This document shows positions 33,238-44,879 of a stretch of 64,000 bases of DNA, one piece after another. Position numbers and translations under genes: made by a program. Origin of the DNA: Maratus speciosus (taxonomy: Eukaryota; Arthropoda; Arachnida; Araneae; Salticidae); contig OZ010796.1 in the NCBI GenBank assembly GCA_963932465.1, forward strand, positions 78,253,292 through 78,317,291, given 5' to 3'. The notes under the pieces are model-generated. The model searched no databases and was not told the DNA's origin. It saw nothing but the letters and a program-made list of their open reading frames with translations. Position 1 is the first letter of the stretch; every line of letters starts with the position of its first letter.

Positions 33238-35023
33238 GAAATTGAAAGATAGAGTCATGAACAAGCAGTGAGAGATAATCTACCAGTACCAAATGTTCAC
33301 ATGTTCTTGCGTAGAGATAGGCACTCAGATCAAAGACGATACAATTTGCCGACAGCAAATGAAGTTGCCATGGTATTCCAAAATTAAGATGGAGAACCAC
33401 CATTTGAAAGAGATATCAGAATTTATCCTCGCACTCCTGAGCACACCACTAATAATTTTGTTCCTTTAAATATTTTGAGTCCAAACTTGGATCCTATGAC
33501 ATATGCAATCTTTTATCCACATGGTGAAGCTGGCTGGTAACCAAATTTGGTGTTTGATCGCTATCCTGGATCTGCTGAAGGTTTACGAAAAAATGTATCA
33601 ATGCTTCAGTATAAAGTGGCACAAACTGCCATTAGACGTGGTGAATTTAACCCTATTTTGTATGGAGGGCCACTTACTCAACAGTGGGTTATTGATTCAT
33701 ACCTTCAAGTTGAAGCAAACAATCTAAATTTTGTCAGGCAGCAACAATCAAAATTACAATGTGAAGAGTATGCTGGACTTGTGGATTACATTTGTCAAGC
33801 AGCAGCAAATGCAAATTTACCAGCTGGAAGAGCTATTATACTGCCATCTTCTTTTCAAGGCTCCCCTCGAAACATGCGTGAAAGGTATCATGATGCCATG
33901 GCAATTGTTACAAAATTTGGCAAACTAGACATTTTTGCACATGTAATCCCAAGTGGCCTGAAATTTTGAATAACTTGCCTGATGGACAGACATCATCTGA
34001 CAGGCCAGATTTAGTAGCACGCGTGTTTCATATCAAATTACATGCACTATTAAATGATATCACAAAAGGGGAACTCTTTGGAAAATGTCTTGCATACGTA
34101 TATACAATTGAGTTTCAAAAACGTGGACTACCCCATGCTCATATTCTTTTGATCCTTGCACAGGAATTCAAATTCTATGATGCTTCACAGATTGATAGAG
34201 TCATAGTGGCAGAGCAGTTCATCACCCTCGATTACATGAAATTGTTTCGAGGGCAATGATACATGGCCCATGTGGAACTCTTAACCCGAAATCACCTTGC
34301 ATGGAAAACGGTAACTGTAGCAAGAATTTTCCAAAAACATTCCAGCCTGAAACTCGAGTCAGTGTTGATGGTTACCCATTTTATCAACGCCATGAAGATA
34401 ATAGTGTAATTATTAATGGAATACCTGTTGATAATTGTTGGGTTGTGCCGTACAATCCTACACTCTTGCTTAAGTACGACTCTCACATTAACATAGAAGC
34501 ATGCACCAGTATCAAATCTGTAAAATATATTTACAAGTATATTTATGAAGGTTATGATTCAGCTAATGTTGTCATTCATGAAAACAACAATCAACATGAA
34601 TTTCTACATGATGAAATTTCAAATCATGTGAATGCCAGGTATGTTAGTGCACCTGAGGCAATGTGGCGTCTCCTTGAATTCAAAATGCATAATAAATCAC
34701 ATTCTATAATAAGACTTGCCATCCATCTGCCACATCAACAGATGGTTTACTTTCAACAAGGTATGGAAAATGCAGCACTTAATCAAAATCGTGACACTAC
34801 TCTCACAGCTTGGTTTAAATTAAATATTTCAGATCCAAATGCAAGACAATACCTATATGGAGAAATACCTCTTCATTATGTGTTCGAAAAAGGTGTTTGG
34901 AAACCACGACAACGTGGCGAGGAAAAAATTTTGGCTAGAATGTATTCTGTTTCTCCAAAAGACATCGAGCGTTACTGCCTTCATCTACTTTTGCTCAAAA
35001 TTCCTGGAGCAGCTAGCTTTTGA
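33238..35023 (+). pseudogene. Helitron Rep (HUH endonuclease) domain, degenerate
   Basis: The part from 33547 reads as the Helitron-like N domain (QYKVAQTAIRRGEFN, FNPILYGGPLTQQWV, LPSSFQGSPRNM). Near 33938 a frameshift separates KFGKLDIF from the expected CNPKWPEI. The next frame carries RGLPHAHIL at about 34122-34147, the HUH metal-binding motif. After a stop at 34257 the frame from 34256 has HGPCG, PCM...C-K-FPK, DGYPFY, WVVPYNP and VKYIYKYIYEG, the last being the catalytic-tyrosine region. The domain would nick DNA and join the Helitron ends for rolling-circle-like transposition, but these breaks make the copy non-functional. Confidence 0.82.
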
Positions 35024-36834
35024 GGACTTGCGAACTTTCGAGGGCGTTATCTTACCCACATTCCTTGAAGCAGCCCGTCAAAAGCAGCTTTTGGCTGATG
35101 ATCAGGAATGGGACAGATGTTTATCAGAAGCCTGCGTTTTTCAAATGCCTGCACAGCTCAGGCAAGTATTTGCCTTCATTTGTCTTTTTTGTAATCCATC
35201 AAATCCTCTTGAATTATGGGAAAAATTTAACGATTCTTTGTGTGAGGATTTTAGGATGCATTTCAATGATTTTATGGCGCAACAACGTGCTTTACACAGT
35301 ATTCAAGCAATATTCAGGAGCCATGGTGTTACCTTAAGTACATTTAATTTGCCAACACCCAGTCCACTAGATTATCAAGATCTAGTTTTAGTTTATAACC
35401 ACACTAGTGAAGCCTCTGATGCTATTGAAAAAATTGCATCTTTGAACTTGCAGCAAAAAGAAGCTTTTACAAAAATCATACAAGCAATTGACAATGAGCA
35501 AATAACTCCACGATGTTTCTATTTGGATGGTCCAGGTGGATCAGGTAAGACATATGTATATAATACTCTTTTGGCCTTTATACAGGGACGTGGTGAAATT
35601 GTTCTTCCTTATGCCACCACTGGTATTACTGCCATTTTGTTAAAAAGAGGAAGGACCGTTCATAGTGGATTTAAACTACCGGTTCCAATATTGGAAACTT
35701 CAACATCTTCAATGCGTCTCACATCAGATGAAGCAGTAACTATCCGTCAAGCAAAGATCATCATTATTGATGAAGCTACAATGATGACAGTTCATGCTTT
35801 ACGTTGCATAGATGCTCTGTTAAAAGAGCTAATGGGAAATGAAAAACCATTTGGCAATAAAGTTATGTTGTTGGGAGGTGATTTTCGTCAAACATTGCCA
35901 GTCGTTACATGCGGTACAAAAACTCATATAATTGAAGTTTGTATTAAATCAAGTCCACTTTGGGAACATTTTTTTCATTTGAAACTGTCACAAAATATGC
36001 GTTCTGCAGGTCAAAATGAGTTCAACCAATGGCTGTTAGATATTGGTGAAGGAAAAACTTTATCTGTTCAAAATTTACCATGTGATATCATACAAATTCC
36101 CTCTAACATGCTATGTACTGGTTCAATCGTTGCAGAAATGTATGGAAATGAAATTGATACAAACTACATTCAGGAACTTTCCTCAAAAATTATTTTGACC
36201 ACTACTAACAAGAATGCAATGAAATTGAACAACAAAGTTATGAATCTTCTTCCTGGAGCCGCATCTGAATTTTACAGTGCAGATTCATTCGAGTCAGATT
36301 TATCAGAAGGTGAGACAAACTTTTTGCAGGAATTTTTGAATGAACAAACTCCCTCTGGAATGCCTCCCCATAAATTAATATTAAAAGTTGGTGCTATTGT
36401 GGTGCTTCTTAGGAACATGAATCCTAAAAATGGTTTGTGCAATGGCACCAGGTTAATTATTCAAGGCCTATATCGACATTTCCTGGATTGTGAGATCTTA
36501 ACTGGTGCTAATAAAAATGATAGTCTTTATACCAAGAATTGACTTTACACCAAGTGATACAAATCTTCCATTTAAACTTATCTGGAGGCAGTTTCCTATT
36601 ATTATTGCTTTTGCAATGACTATCAATAAATTGCAGGGACAAACATTCAACAGTGTTGGTCTACATTTAGAGGAGACAGTCTTTTCGCATGGTCAACTTT
36701 ATGTTGGACTATCACGATGCAAAGAACAAAGTAAAATAAAAGTATCCATCCGTAATACAAATCTGCAAGGGCAACTTTTGTCAGATAATAGGGTGTTCAC
36801 AAAAAATATAGTTTTTCCAGAGATTCTTTTCTAG
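34990..36834 (+). pseudogene. Helitron PIF1-like helicase domain, degenerate
   Basis: A frameshift near 35000-35020 moves from the Rep frame to a long frame ending at 36542. This contains a bridging segment (FEGVILPTFLEAARQ, WDRCLSEA), then the SF1 helicase motifs: DGPGGSGKTYVYNTL (Walker A, about 35525), TTGITAILL, IIIIDEATMM (Walker B), LLGGDFRQTLPV and NGLCNGTRLI. A second frameshift near 36505-36542 leads to AFAMTINKLQGQTF and HGQLYVGLSRC, the final PIF1 motifs. The role is 5'-3' DNA unwinding during Helitron transposition. The helicase frame is better preserved than the Rep part. The relation to cellular PIF1 is by domain only; the Rep fusion identifies the transposon. Confidence 0.88.
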
Positions 36835-36954
36835 AAAAAATATTTACCCCAATAATTCACATGACTAAATAGCTCTATGGTGTTAGTATCTGTTGTATTA
36901 TTAATGAAAAAAGTGTTTTAATTGCATCTAATTTTCTGTTGTATTTGAAGGGCT

Positions 36955-38160
36955 CTCTCTCGAAGCTTATATTCTCAAGGTGAAATGATTTTGCTTTATG
37001 CTTCTACTGGTATTGCTGCCATTTTGTATGTCATTTTTGAATGGGGGATTATATATTAGATTCTTGAAGCAACTTCACAATATGTTTCTTATTATTTTTG
37101 CGAAAAACTACATTATAAGCATACAATTTGCTGTCTTATTTGATGTGCTAGAATTTTGATTTTGTTTAATATTGCTGCTGAACTGCACACTAAAAGGTAA
37201 ATTCTTTTTTTTTCTAACCTGTATTATGTAAAATATAAACTTTGTCTGATAGTAGAGTGTTTACAAAATATATATATTTTTTAGAAAACTTTATCTATTG
37301 TACTACTAATGGAATAAGTGCTTTAATTGCATGTAATTTATGAATTATTGCATATATTATACATTGATATTCAAATAACTTTTTACAGATCAGTTTTAAA
37401 TTCATATGCTTAAAAAATGAAATTCTTACAACTACTCGGTATTGGCTCAATACTCGGCCAAAATTTCGCCATTTAACGAGTACTTGGTATGCCTCTATAA
37501 AAAATCAATTGGTTTAAACCGTGCCAACCCTGTTAATCCATCAGCTTAAAAAGAAATGCTGAGCTTAAAAAATAGCTGAAATTTACTTTAAGTCTCTAGA
37601 TTTATGATATTTGTTGCATAATTTTATTATATTTTCTTTATAAATGGAAATTTTGCTTATTTTATGGCATATTGTTATTTCTTATGATAGTAAGCTTAGT
37701 CTAGCATTGTTAAATCATAGTAAATTTTAATTTGCTGCAAGCACAGAAAATTTTGCTTCTGTGGTCAACACTAATTATGTTAAGTCCACATTCATTGTTG
37801 TACAATTTTGTGATTTTTGACACTTTTTTCCTACTGTGAATTAAGAAACTAATATTCTCAGGCTGAAATAATTCTGCTTCATACTACTGGCATTGCTGCC
37901 ATTTTGTTGTGTCATTTATGGGGAGTTATATACTGGATTCTTGAAGTATTCAACTTCGCAATATGTTTGTCATGTTATTTTTGGTAAAAACCACATTATA
38001 TTCATAAGAGTACAATTTGCTATCTTATTTTATGTGCTATCATTTTGAATTTGTTTGACATTGATGTTGAACTTTACACTAAAAGGCAAATTCTTCTTTA
38101 TCTAACTTATATAGTAATATGTAAAATGTGTATATTTTTTTAAATCTTTCTTTATTAGAA
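36955..38160 (+). repeat. Two tandem copies of a helicase-derived fragment plus AT-rich tail
   Basis: Near 36978-37030 and again near 37858-37915 the sequence resembles GGTGAAAT...GGTATTGCTGCCATTTTG, the stretch encoding TTGITAILL at about 35596-35640. Each is followed by about 300 bp of shared non-coding sequence (ATTCTTGAAG, ACATTATA, CAATTTGCT). The two copies lie about 890 bp apart. They have no long ORF and are degenerate duplications downstream of the helicase. Confidence 0.6.
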
Positions 38161-38338
38161 AATGTCTTTTTTCTGTCATTTTTGATGAACTGCTTTCTTA
38201 CTTTGAATTGAGTAGCTAATATTCATAAACATACAATTTTCTGTCATTTTTTATGTATCTTTCTGCTTTATATTTGCTTTTTATTATACTGGAAAATATT
38301 GTTCTTCAAGAAATGCTAAAATATATACTCTATCATAC

Positions 38339-39135
38339 TAGGGGCGCACAACCTTTTTATGAGAAGGTCCATGTATGAAAATGTCTGGGTTGTCGAAGGC
38401 CACACCAATAACACAGAGAAAATTCTCTTTTTTTTGGGGGGGGGGGAGGAATCTGTGGCCTATAATCAAATGAAAAACATGATTTCAAAGGGAAGGCAGT
38501 TTTTCATCACCCATTCGACAACATTTGAGATTTTTCTACACCCAATCAACAAATCTTGCGAATTTTATGTGCCTGATCAACGAAATTTGTGTTTTCTCAA
38601 GCGCACGATTGGCGAAATTCACGTTTTTTTCTGCGTGCAATTGGAGATTGTGACCAGTGGTGTAGTCGTAAAAAAACAGAGGGTATATGCTCAAGGCTGA
38701 GCATATATCCTAGAGTGTATTTACTATAGATTTTTTGAGAAACAGAGGGTATACGGTGTTCTTTAAAAAAATCCAGAGGGTATACGGCGTATACCCCCGT
38801 ATACCCTCCACTACATCTCTGATTGTGACTTCTCTGGGCTCGATCAATGAAACTCGCGATTTCTCCTGGCCCAATTGACGATATTTGCAATATTTTTTAA
38901 ATTGTGACTGACAAAATTCTCAGCTTGGGAATTTCCTATGTGGATATCTATGGTATTGGCTGGTCGATTCACGGAATTTGTGATTTTTAACTGGCTGTGA
39001 CGAAACTTGCAATTTTTTCACAAGACAAAATGTCGAAATTCATGATTTTTTTCTGTCATCCATGACAAAAATTGAAATTTTTTCCAGTTATAAATTTAAG
39101 AAATTCATTCGTGGACCACAAGTTGTGCATCTCTA
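38339..39135. mobile_element. hAT-like element with minisatellite-like interior
   Basis: It starts TAGGGGCGCACAACC and ends GTTGTGCATCTCTA (reverse complement TAGAGATGCACAAC), resembling the CAGGGGTGCNCAAC tips of a common hAT group. TATCATAC occurs at the left flank (38331-38338) and again 6 bp beyond the right end (39142-39149), an imperfect duplication. The interior repeats GAAATTYGTG/ACGAAATT words at about 30 bp and so resembles the minisatellite of the other TIR elements. It lies inside the Helitron 3' part and is split by a MITE at 38655-38821. Confidence 0.6.
38655..38821. mobile_element. hAT-like MITE, 167 bp
   Basis: It starts CAGTGGTGTAGTCG and ends GGAGTGTAGTGG-type sequence in inverse (CCACTACATCTCTG). 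A perfect 8-bp duplication ATTGTGAC flanks it (38647-38654 and 38822-38829). It contains several GAGGGTATACGG words in both orientations. A truncated relative lies in the LINE at 57382. This is the innermost element of the intron-3 nest. Confidence 0.85.
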
Positions 39136-39912
39136 CTATACTATCATACTATTAACCTAGACAATTATTTAAAACTAACAAAATTGTAATGTTTTGTGCA
39201 ATCATTAAACCACTTCCAAATCTCGATTTGATTTTGTTTATGTAACATAATGATTAGCAATGTGATGTGTCAAGTTCTTTAAAAACTCATTGATAACACT
39301 TTTTTTTACAGAAAATTTCACACATGGATTATTTTGTTTAATATTTAATTTTAATGTTTTGCCGTTGAACTATTTGAAAAATGGATTATTTAGTCAATAT
39401 CCTGTCATTTTTGACGGGGGTATATACTAGTGTATATATAACACTGGTGCCCGGCTAACCGAAAAGTATCAAAAATTGTAAATATCCTGAAATGATGGTG
39501 GGAATAAAATCGCGAATTCCGTCAAAATTTACTGCACTCAGCTAAAAGAGTTGGAACCAGGCTCCTTTTACAAATGTAAAAAAAAAAAAAAATAAAAATA
39601 AAAAATGTTGCGAAACGAAAATAATCTTTAAAAATCGTATAAAAATTTTCAGAGGAAAAAATTTACTATACTGAGTTGAAAGACGAAAACCTTATTCCTT
39701 TTACTAGTGTCAAAAGATGGCTGTGAAACACGAAAAACCAACCAATCAATCTCCAGATTAATTTAAATTTTGTGTGCTACGATTTCTCATTTTCAAAGGT
39801 TGGCAGGTCTGTGTTAATGATTTGCATATTTCATCGCCGCAAACGCATGATGTAAATTTCACATGAAATGCATGCTTCCTTCAGGGTGTTGCATTTTGTG
39901 TGGCCAGCAGTG

Positions 39913-41694
39913 TATATATATATATATATAGAGAGAGAGCAATCTTCTTACTTCCCTGTTATATTTGAATTTAATAACCTTAGGAAAATATATTCAAACA
40001 ATACACAAAATTGATTTTTTTAAATTAAAGTTAATGATTTAAAAAAAAAAATCATTTGATTAAAATCACCAGCTCCGAAATTAGAAATCAAATCTTAAAA
40101 GAACAATATATTTTTGACAAATAACGTTTTGCATCAAAAATCACATAACCTGCAAAAGAAAATGTAATTTTTGAAATTTATGTTCAACCTACTTTGTAAC
40201 TATGCTCTCTTACTTGAAATTTAGTATTTAATAAAATTAATATTATAAGCTTTTTCTAAATATACAATGAATAATGAGTACATGTTCGATGGCCCTTACT
40301 CAAGGAAAATCTTTTTAAGTGCATGATCAGAAATTTTTAGAAAACTACTGAAAACATTATTCATGTGTTCATACATGGTTGTAAAAAAGTTTGGGAAGAA
40401 TCTCAAAATTAATTAAAAATGTTGAAAATTTTATATTTGGTAAGATATTCATTGCTCTGTTGGCTACATATAAATATTGATTAATGATTTTTCTCAAAAA
40501 GTTAGTTTCCTGTCTTTAATGGTAATGATAAATTGAGGGATTGGGAACGAAAGTAAAATAACCTCGCCAGTTGTGATTTCGAGAAGAATGCTTTCAAAAA
40601 TTTGGAACAAATTTGTGTCAAACTTTTTTAAGCCAGTTTTTAAAGTGGCTAGAGGAGACAAAGCTTCTTCAACAAGCATATGGAATTTAAGTTGGCAGTG
40701 CCAGAGTGACCAAGCCACTTGATCCACTTTTGCACTGGCAGCTTGATATGCAAGATATGTTGAATTATCTGTAAAACTGACTCTAACACTTGAATAGTTT
40801 CAAAATTAATAAAATTCATCAGATAGATGGCATGGTATACAATGCTTTGACGCTTCAAACTCATTTTTCACAAAGATGTGGGACATTCCACTCTGGTTCC
40901 TTAACATTGCAACTATCCATTAGATTAGAAATAAACCTTGTACAAAACGATAATTTTGATATCATAAATTAATTTCATGTTAAAGAAATTTTTTTTTTTA
41001 CTTTATTTAAAGTAAAGTTTCATCTTAGTGTAAAAGTGTAGGGAAAACGCCTATTAGGATCAGTAAAAAATCGATTGATTTATTTAGACAATTTCCTCCA
41101 ACAAACGCTTCAGGAACTTTCTCATATTCTATGTTCATATTAATGTGTTTGGAATATTCGTGTTGTTTTATTATTCATAATGTAGAATTAATTTAGTTTT
41201 TTTTTTCTGTAAATTCATCAGTTCAGTTTTTTGCTACATATATTGTATTAATAACTTTCAGGTAATATGCTATGTTTGCATGGCTATGAGATGCTAGTGA
41301 GAAGAAAATTAAAATAACTTCTGAGTATTTCAAATCTAAATTTAAGTGCTTGAAATTGATAGTCATCTTAACTGCAAGATAAAAAAACAGTCCTTGCTCC
41401 ATGTAAAAATGTGTTTAACATTTTTTTGCTTATAAATCCCACTAATGTAATGTTTGTCAAATTGTACAGAGTATTTGTTTATAATAATTAAGAGAACGAT
41501 AGTTTTTTTAACTGGATAAATCAGTGTTTTTGTGTAGAATTGAGACCTGGCTGGTTTCAAAACATTAAGTGATTGGTAACAATAGCTGAGATCACATTAA
41601 GTGTATATTGAATTTTGATATTTGTTTTATGTATAGTATCTAAATTTTAAAATCTGCTTTGGTTTCCTGCTTCAATACTTTTTTTGTTTCTCAG
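39913..41694. other. AT-rich intronic DNA before exon 4
   Basis: It contains a TA/GA microsatellite (39913-39938) and the second copy of the 200-bp repeat (40071-40272). No coding sequence is identified. The minus frames at 40494-40864 show no domain that I recognise and overlap each other. Confidence 0.45.
40071..40272 (+). repeat. 200-bp dispersed repeat, copy 2
   Basis: It matches 26203-26402 in the same orientation, starting AGCTCCGAAATTAGAAATCA and ending near CTAAATATACAATGAATAAT. Divergence suggests an old duplication or two insertions of one family. Confidence 0.65.
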
Positions 41695-41784
41695 ACTTGC
41701 CTAAAACAGTACTTCTGCCCAATAAAAAAGTGCATCTTTTAGAGCGCATAAGACATGAACGTCCTCATGGGGAACCATTTGTTG
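41695..41784 (+). CDS. U1-type zinc-finger protein, linker exon
   Basis: A 90-bp exon between a strong pyrimidine-rich acceptor (CTTTTTTTGTTTCTCAG) and the donor GTAAGT. Using the one base left from the microexon, it reads D-L-P-K-T-V-L-L-P-N-K-K, then VHLLERIRHERPHGEPFV, and ends with one base of a Gly codon completed by the exon at 61376. It carries no cysteine. It is a basic, probably helical linker between the two fingers. Intron 3 before it is 17.2 kb and intron 4 after it 19.6 kb. The family is not recognised; conservation of this linker in orthologues would be the test. Confidence 0.75.
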
Positions 41785-44700
41785 GTAAGTTAGCTTTTAA
41801 TTGTTGAATCTAAAGGTAAAGTAAAATTATTATTCTACTTCTGATAATATAAATTTGATTTGTAAATTTTCCACATCAAGCATCTCTACAGTTGACCAGG
41901 CCAAAAAAACAAAACAAATTATCATATAAATATTGTCACATAAAAAATAAACATCCATTTTCCCGGATGGTTCCAAAAATAGCATTAACTCTGATAAGTG
42001 ATTTTGCATTCTTTAATTTATCAAAATCGTATTTTTGTTTAATTATAAGTATACTTAACTTCATGAATGTAGTGATGCCATGGATCTTCGTATTTACATC
42101 TGCAAAAGTTTTATTGTTTTTTGGCAACTTACCTGAAATTTAAAGGTGATAAATAGTCTACAATTTTATTTTTGTAAAATTTCTTGAAATCTCTCTCATA
42201 TTTTTATTACATCAGATAGAATTGGTACATTTTATAATAGATTTTAGTACTTCATTAAGAATAAGTGATATTTGTTTATCACCAAGACTGTATGAACAAA
42301 ACATAATTCACAAGTAACATTTCCTGATTCGCACTTTTATCCATTTTAAGTTACTATTTTTCTTTCCTCATACATACTTCTTTGATAGTGGGGTTTTTCC
42401 TCCATTATTATTATTTGGCCACCATGTTTTCTCCAATTTTAAATTGCATATGTCATGAATGTCATATTTTGTATGTGGTCTGCAGAAGAGCCATAAGAAG
42501 TTTACTTTCAATTCTTTCCTTCCATGATGCACACGGGGTTTTATTAATTTCATAAATGTAGCACCTCATTTAGATCATTCAAAACATTTTTTAGATTAAA
42601 CATGTTCAAATAATAAATTTTAGATATCCCTTACAAAATTTGATATGTAAAATTTCCCTCATGGGGCATATTACACTATGAATAGATGTACAAGTTTTTT
42701 TTTTAAATAAATAGTAAAAAAAAAATAGAGGTGGAATTTACTAAAATAATATTAAAACCAGAAATATTAAAATGATTTTTTAGTATACAAAAGGTGTTAA
42801 ATTATCCAAAATATTCGCATAATTATTCCGGCGATTACTTTCATTAAAAAAAATGACAGAAAATTTGTTAATAAGAAATCTGAAATTGCCTCCCTGAAAA
42901 GTCATATTGCCCCCCTGTGGGGCGTATGCCCCACGTTGGGAACCCCTGACACTTTACTTTTTTCTTTTAGAAACTTTGACTTGGTATTTGTTCAAAAATT
43001 GAAGAAAACTGTAAAAGATTGTCTTCCAAAATCTTTAAATTGACATTTTTTTTTTTCAGTATTAAAGGTTAAGACTTTCTCAATATTTTTGATGTGTTGC
43101 AATATCACCTAAACTTGATTTGTTTGTCTTGCATGTAGAAAAATGCATTAAATCTTCATTTTGCAACTATTTTTCCAGTAAAAGTAATTTATATAAATTG
43201 CATTAACTTGATCATTCATGTTTATTATGATCTGATCCTTGCATTTTAAAACTTGAATAATTCATGTTATTTATTATATTAAACTAAAAGAATAAATATT
43301 CTAATTATGCTAGATGAAATCTGTCTGATATTTTGATTTTTAGTTCTTAAAAATATATCTTGAGGCTAGGCTGATTAGGTCGTATTATATTATAATGGCT
43401 GGGCTTATGCAGTCCATGGGCCATGAGTTTGACTTGCTTAGGTCAAAAGAAACATAAACTTAATAATGAACTTCAATTCAGGACTTTTGTGCTGTTCCAG
43501 ATAGAATGTACATTTTTATTTTATGTAATTTTGATTATTATTGTCTTTTTTCCAAGAGTGATTGATTCCCTTTCTTTTTTTTTACATTCAAACATTTCTT
43601 TCTTTCTTTTTTTTTTTTTTTTTTTGAGTGTTTTAAAAAAATATATAAAATTTTATAAATTTTCTGTTAAGAATTTGTATTGAAAGCTAAATCTGATATT
43701 ACAGTATATAATCAGATTTTTTTTTTCTAAAAAGTATCACCAATTTGCAATGACTATATTAATTATTTTAGTGCTTGCTTAGTATTAAATGGTTAGTTTT
43801 AAGGAAAATACTTTTTTTTTTTTAGATTATTTCTTATGCTAAAAGATTCATATATATATATAGATAGATAGATATAATAATTACCAAGCTAAAATTACCT
43901 TTTACTTGATAAAGAGAGTACCATTAAAAATGCCAGAATAATAAAATTGTAAGACTAAACTAAAAATATGTCATCTTTAGAACTTTACTAATTTATTCAT
44001 ATATTTGTGATTTCAAATTTATTATATAAATAATATATATTCTATTAAGAAAGTTAATACATATTTATTTAAAAAGGACCTCTGTTTTACTTCTCTTTCT
44101 GTTTATAATTTTTATATTTATGGTAGGAAAAGTTGAAAAATATGATATGTGCAAAATACTAAATTTTCTATACCCATTTCTACTGTTTCCAAATTTCAGG
44201 TAGATTGGTAAATGGAAAACTAGGGAAGAAAAAGGAATTTGTGGAACAATAACCTTATGATAGAGATCAGTTATTTGATAAATTTATTCAGTTTCTGCAA
44301 ACATGGATAAATAATCTTTAAAAAATAATAATAAATAATAAAAAAATATATATGCTTGACATAAAAAAAATCTAAAGCATCATTATTATTATTATGATTA
44401 TTATTATTATAGGCTGGGAAGAGGGGTGGCAGAAGCAGGCTATTATTTGATATGTAGTTCATTGTTAAACGAATGCTTACATATGAGTACCATGAAAACA
44501 AACCCCAGCCTCACTGAAATGTGATAATGTAACCTATTTAAGATGAACAAGAAGTAATGTAATTGTAGATATTTTTACGCAACAGTTGAAAATGGCTTAC
44601 ACCGGCCCTTGTAAACATTTGGGTACAGTTTTAAAATTTCAGGAATATCTGTGTCAATTCTGATGAGCTAAAGACTTTTAAATTTCTCCTGATGCTTTTT

Positions 44701-44870
44701 TCTTAAATTGCACTTTGATACATGGATTTTATACATATCATTGTCTTTAACACTCATCATAAATAAAAATTACAAATCAGCAATTTTGGTGACCATGGCA
44801 GCTTTAAGCATGTGCTCACTTTTTGTTCAGCAGTAACAGCTCATGAACACAAGCAAGTGACTTCCGAGAT
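41785..44870. other. AT-rich intronic DNA with a hAT terminus fragment
   Basis: The sequence CACGTTGGGAACCCCTG at about 42933-42949, preceded by facing CCCCC/GGGGCG words, is the typical end of a hAT MITE; its left end was not found. Poly-T, ATT and TATAGA microsatellites occur at 43600, 43850 and 44385. No exon or domain-bearing ORF is seen. Confidence 0.45.
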
Positions 44871-44879
44871 GTGCGACAG

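Larger units (their letters stand above)
30114..39430 (+). mobile_element. Helitron with decayed Rep/helicase, 9.3 kb
   Basis: The 5' end TCTACTTATAATAAAAGC follows A (30113). The 3' end is a GTCA/TGAC mini-hairpin, then GGGGG, then TATATACTAG, followed by T. The coding region 32417-36834 has the zinc-finger, Rep and helicase parts in Helitron order. Part of its length is due to later insertions (30231-31783 and 38339-39135). Excluding these it is about 7 kb. The stops and frameshifts make it inactive. Confidence 0.8.
29958..39466. mobile_element. Small TA-flanked MITE interrupted by a Helitron
   Basis: The left end CTTTTCGGTTAGCCGGG and right end CCCGGCTAACCGAAAAG are perfect inverted repeats. 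TA flanks both sides (29956-29957 and 39467-39468). Without the Helitron it is about 190 bp, with a TATACA-rich centre. It inserted into the minisatellite element; the paralogous sequence near 31455 lacks it. Confidence 0.8.
29136..39811. mobile_element. TIR element with internal minisatellite (copy B), split by later insertions
   Basis: It starts CATACCTGCCAACTGCTACG and ends GGTTGGCAGGTCTG. The target duplication is TGTTAATG (8 bp; 29128-29135 and 39812-39819) in the Tc1 element. Read as 6 bp with a slightly longer right end it would be TTAATG. Its interior includes ACGATTTGGACCTATAA near the left end and minisatellite units at 29560-29900, and resumes after 39467. It is closely similar to the copy at 30231-31783. 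No transposase is present. Confidence 0.8.
27833..39912 (-). mobile_element. Tc1/mariner element, split by a 10.7-kb insertion
   Basis: The left terminus CACTGCTGGCCACACAAAAT and right terminus ATTTTGTGTGGCCAGCAGTG are perfect inverted repeats flanked by TA (27831-27832 and 39913-39914). Removing the insertion 29136-39811 and one copy of its 8-bp target duplication leaves about 1.4 kb, the normal Tc1 length. The transposase lies on the minus strand. Everything from 29136 to 39811 inserted later. Confidence 0.9.

Noticed and set aside
34839..36542. Host PIF1 helicase gene
   Set aside because: The upstream HUH Rep domain, zinc-finger N-terminus, terminal CTAG and the A/T insertion junction identify a Helitron, not a cellular helicase.
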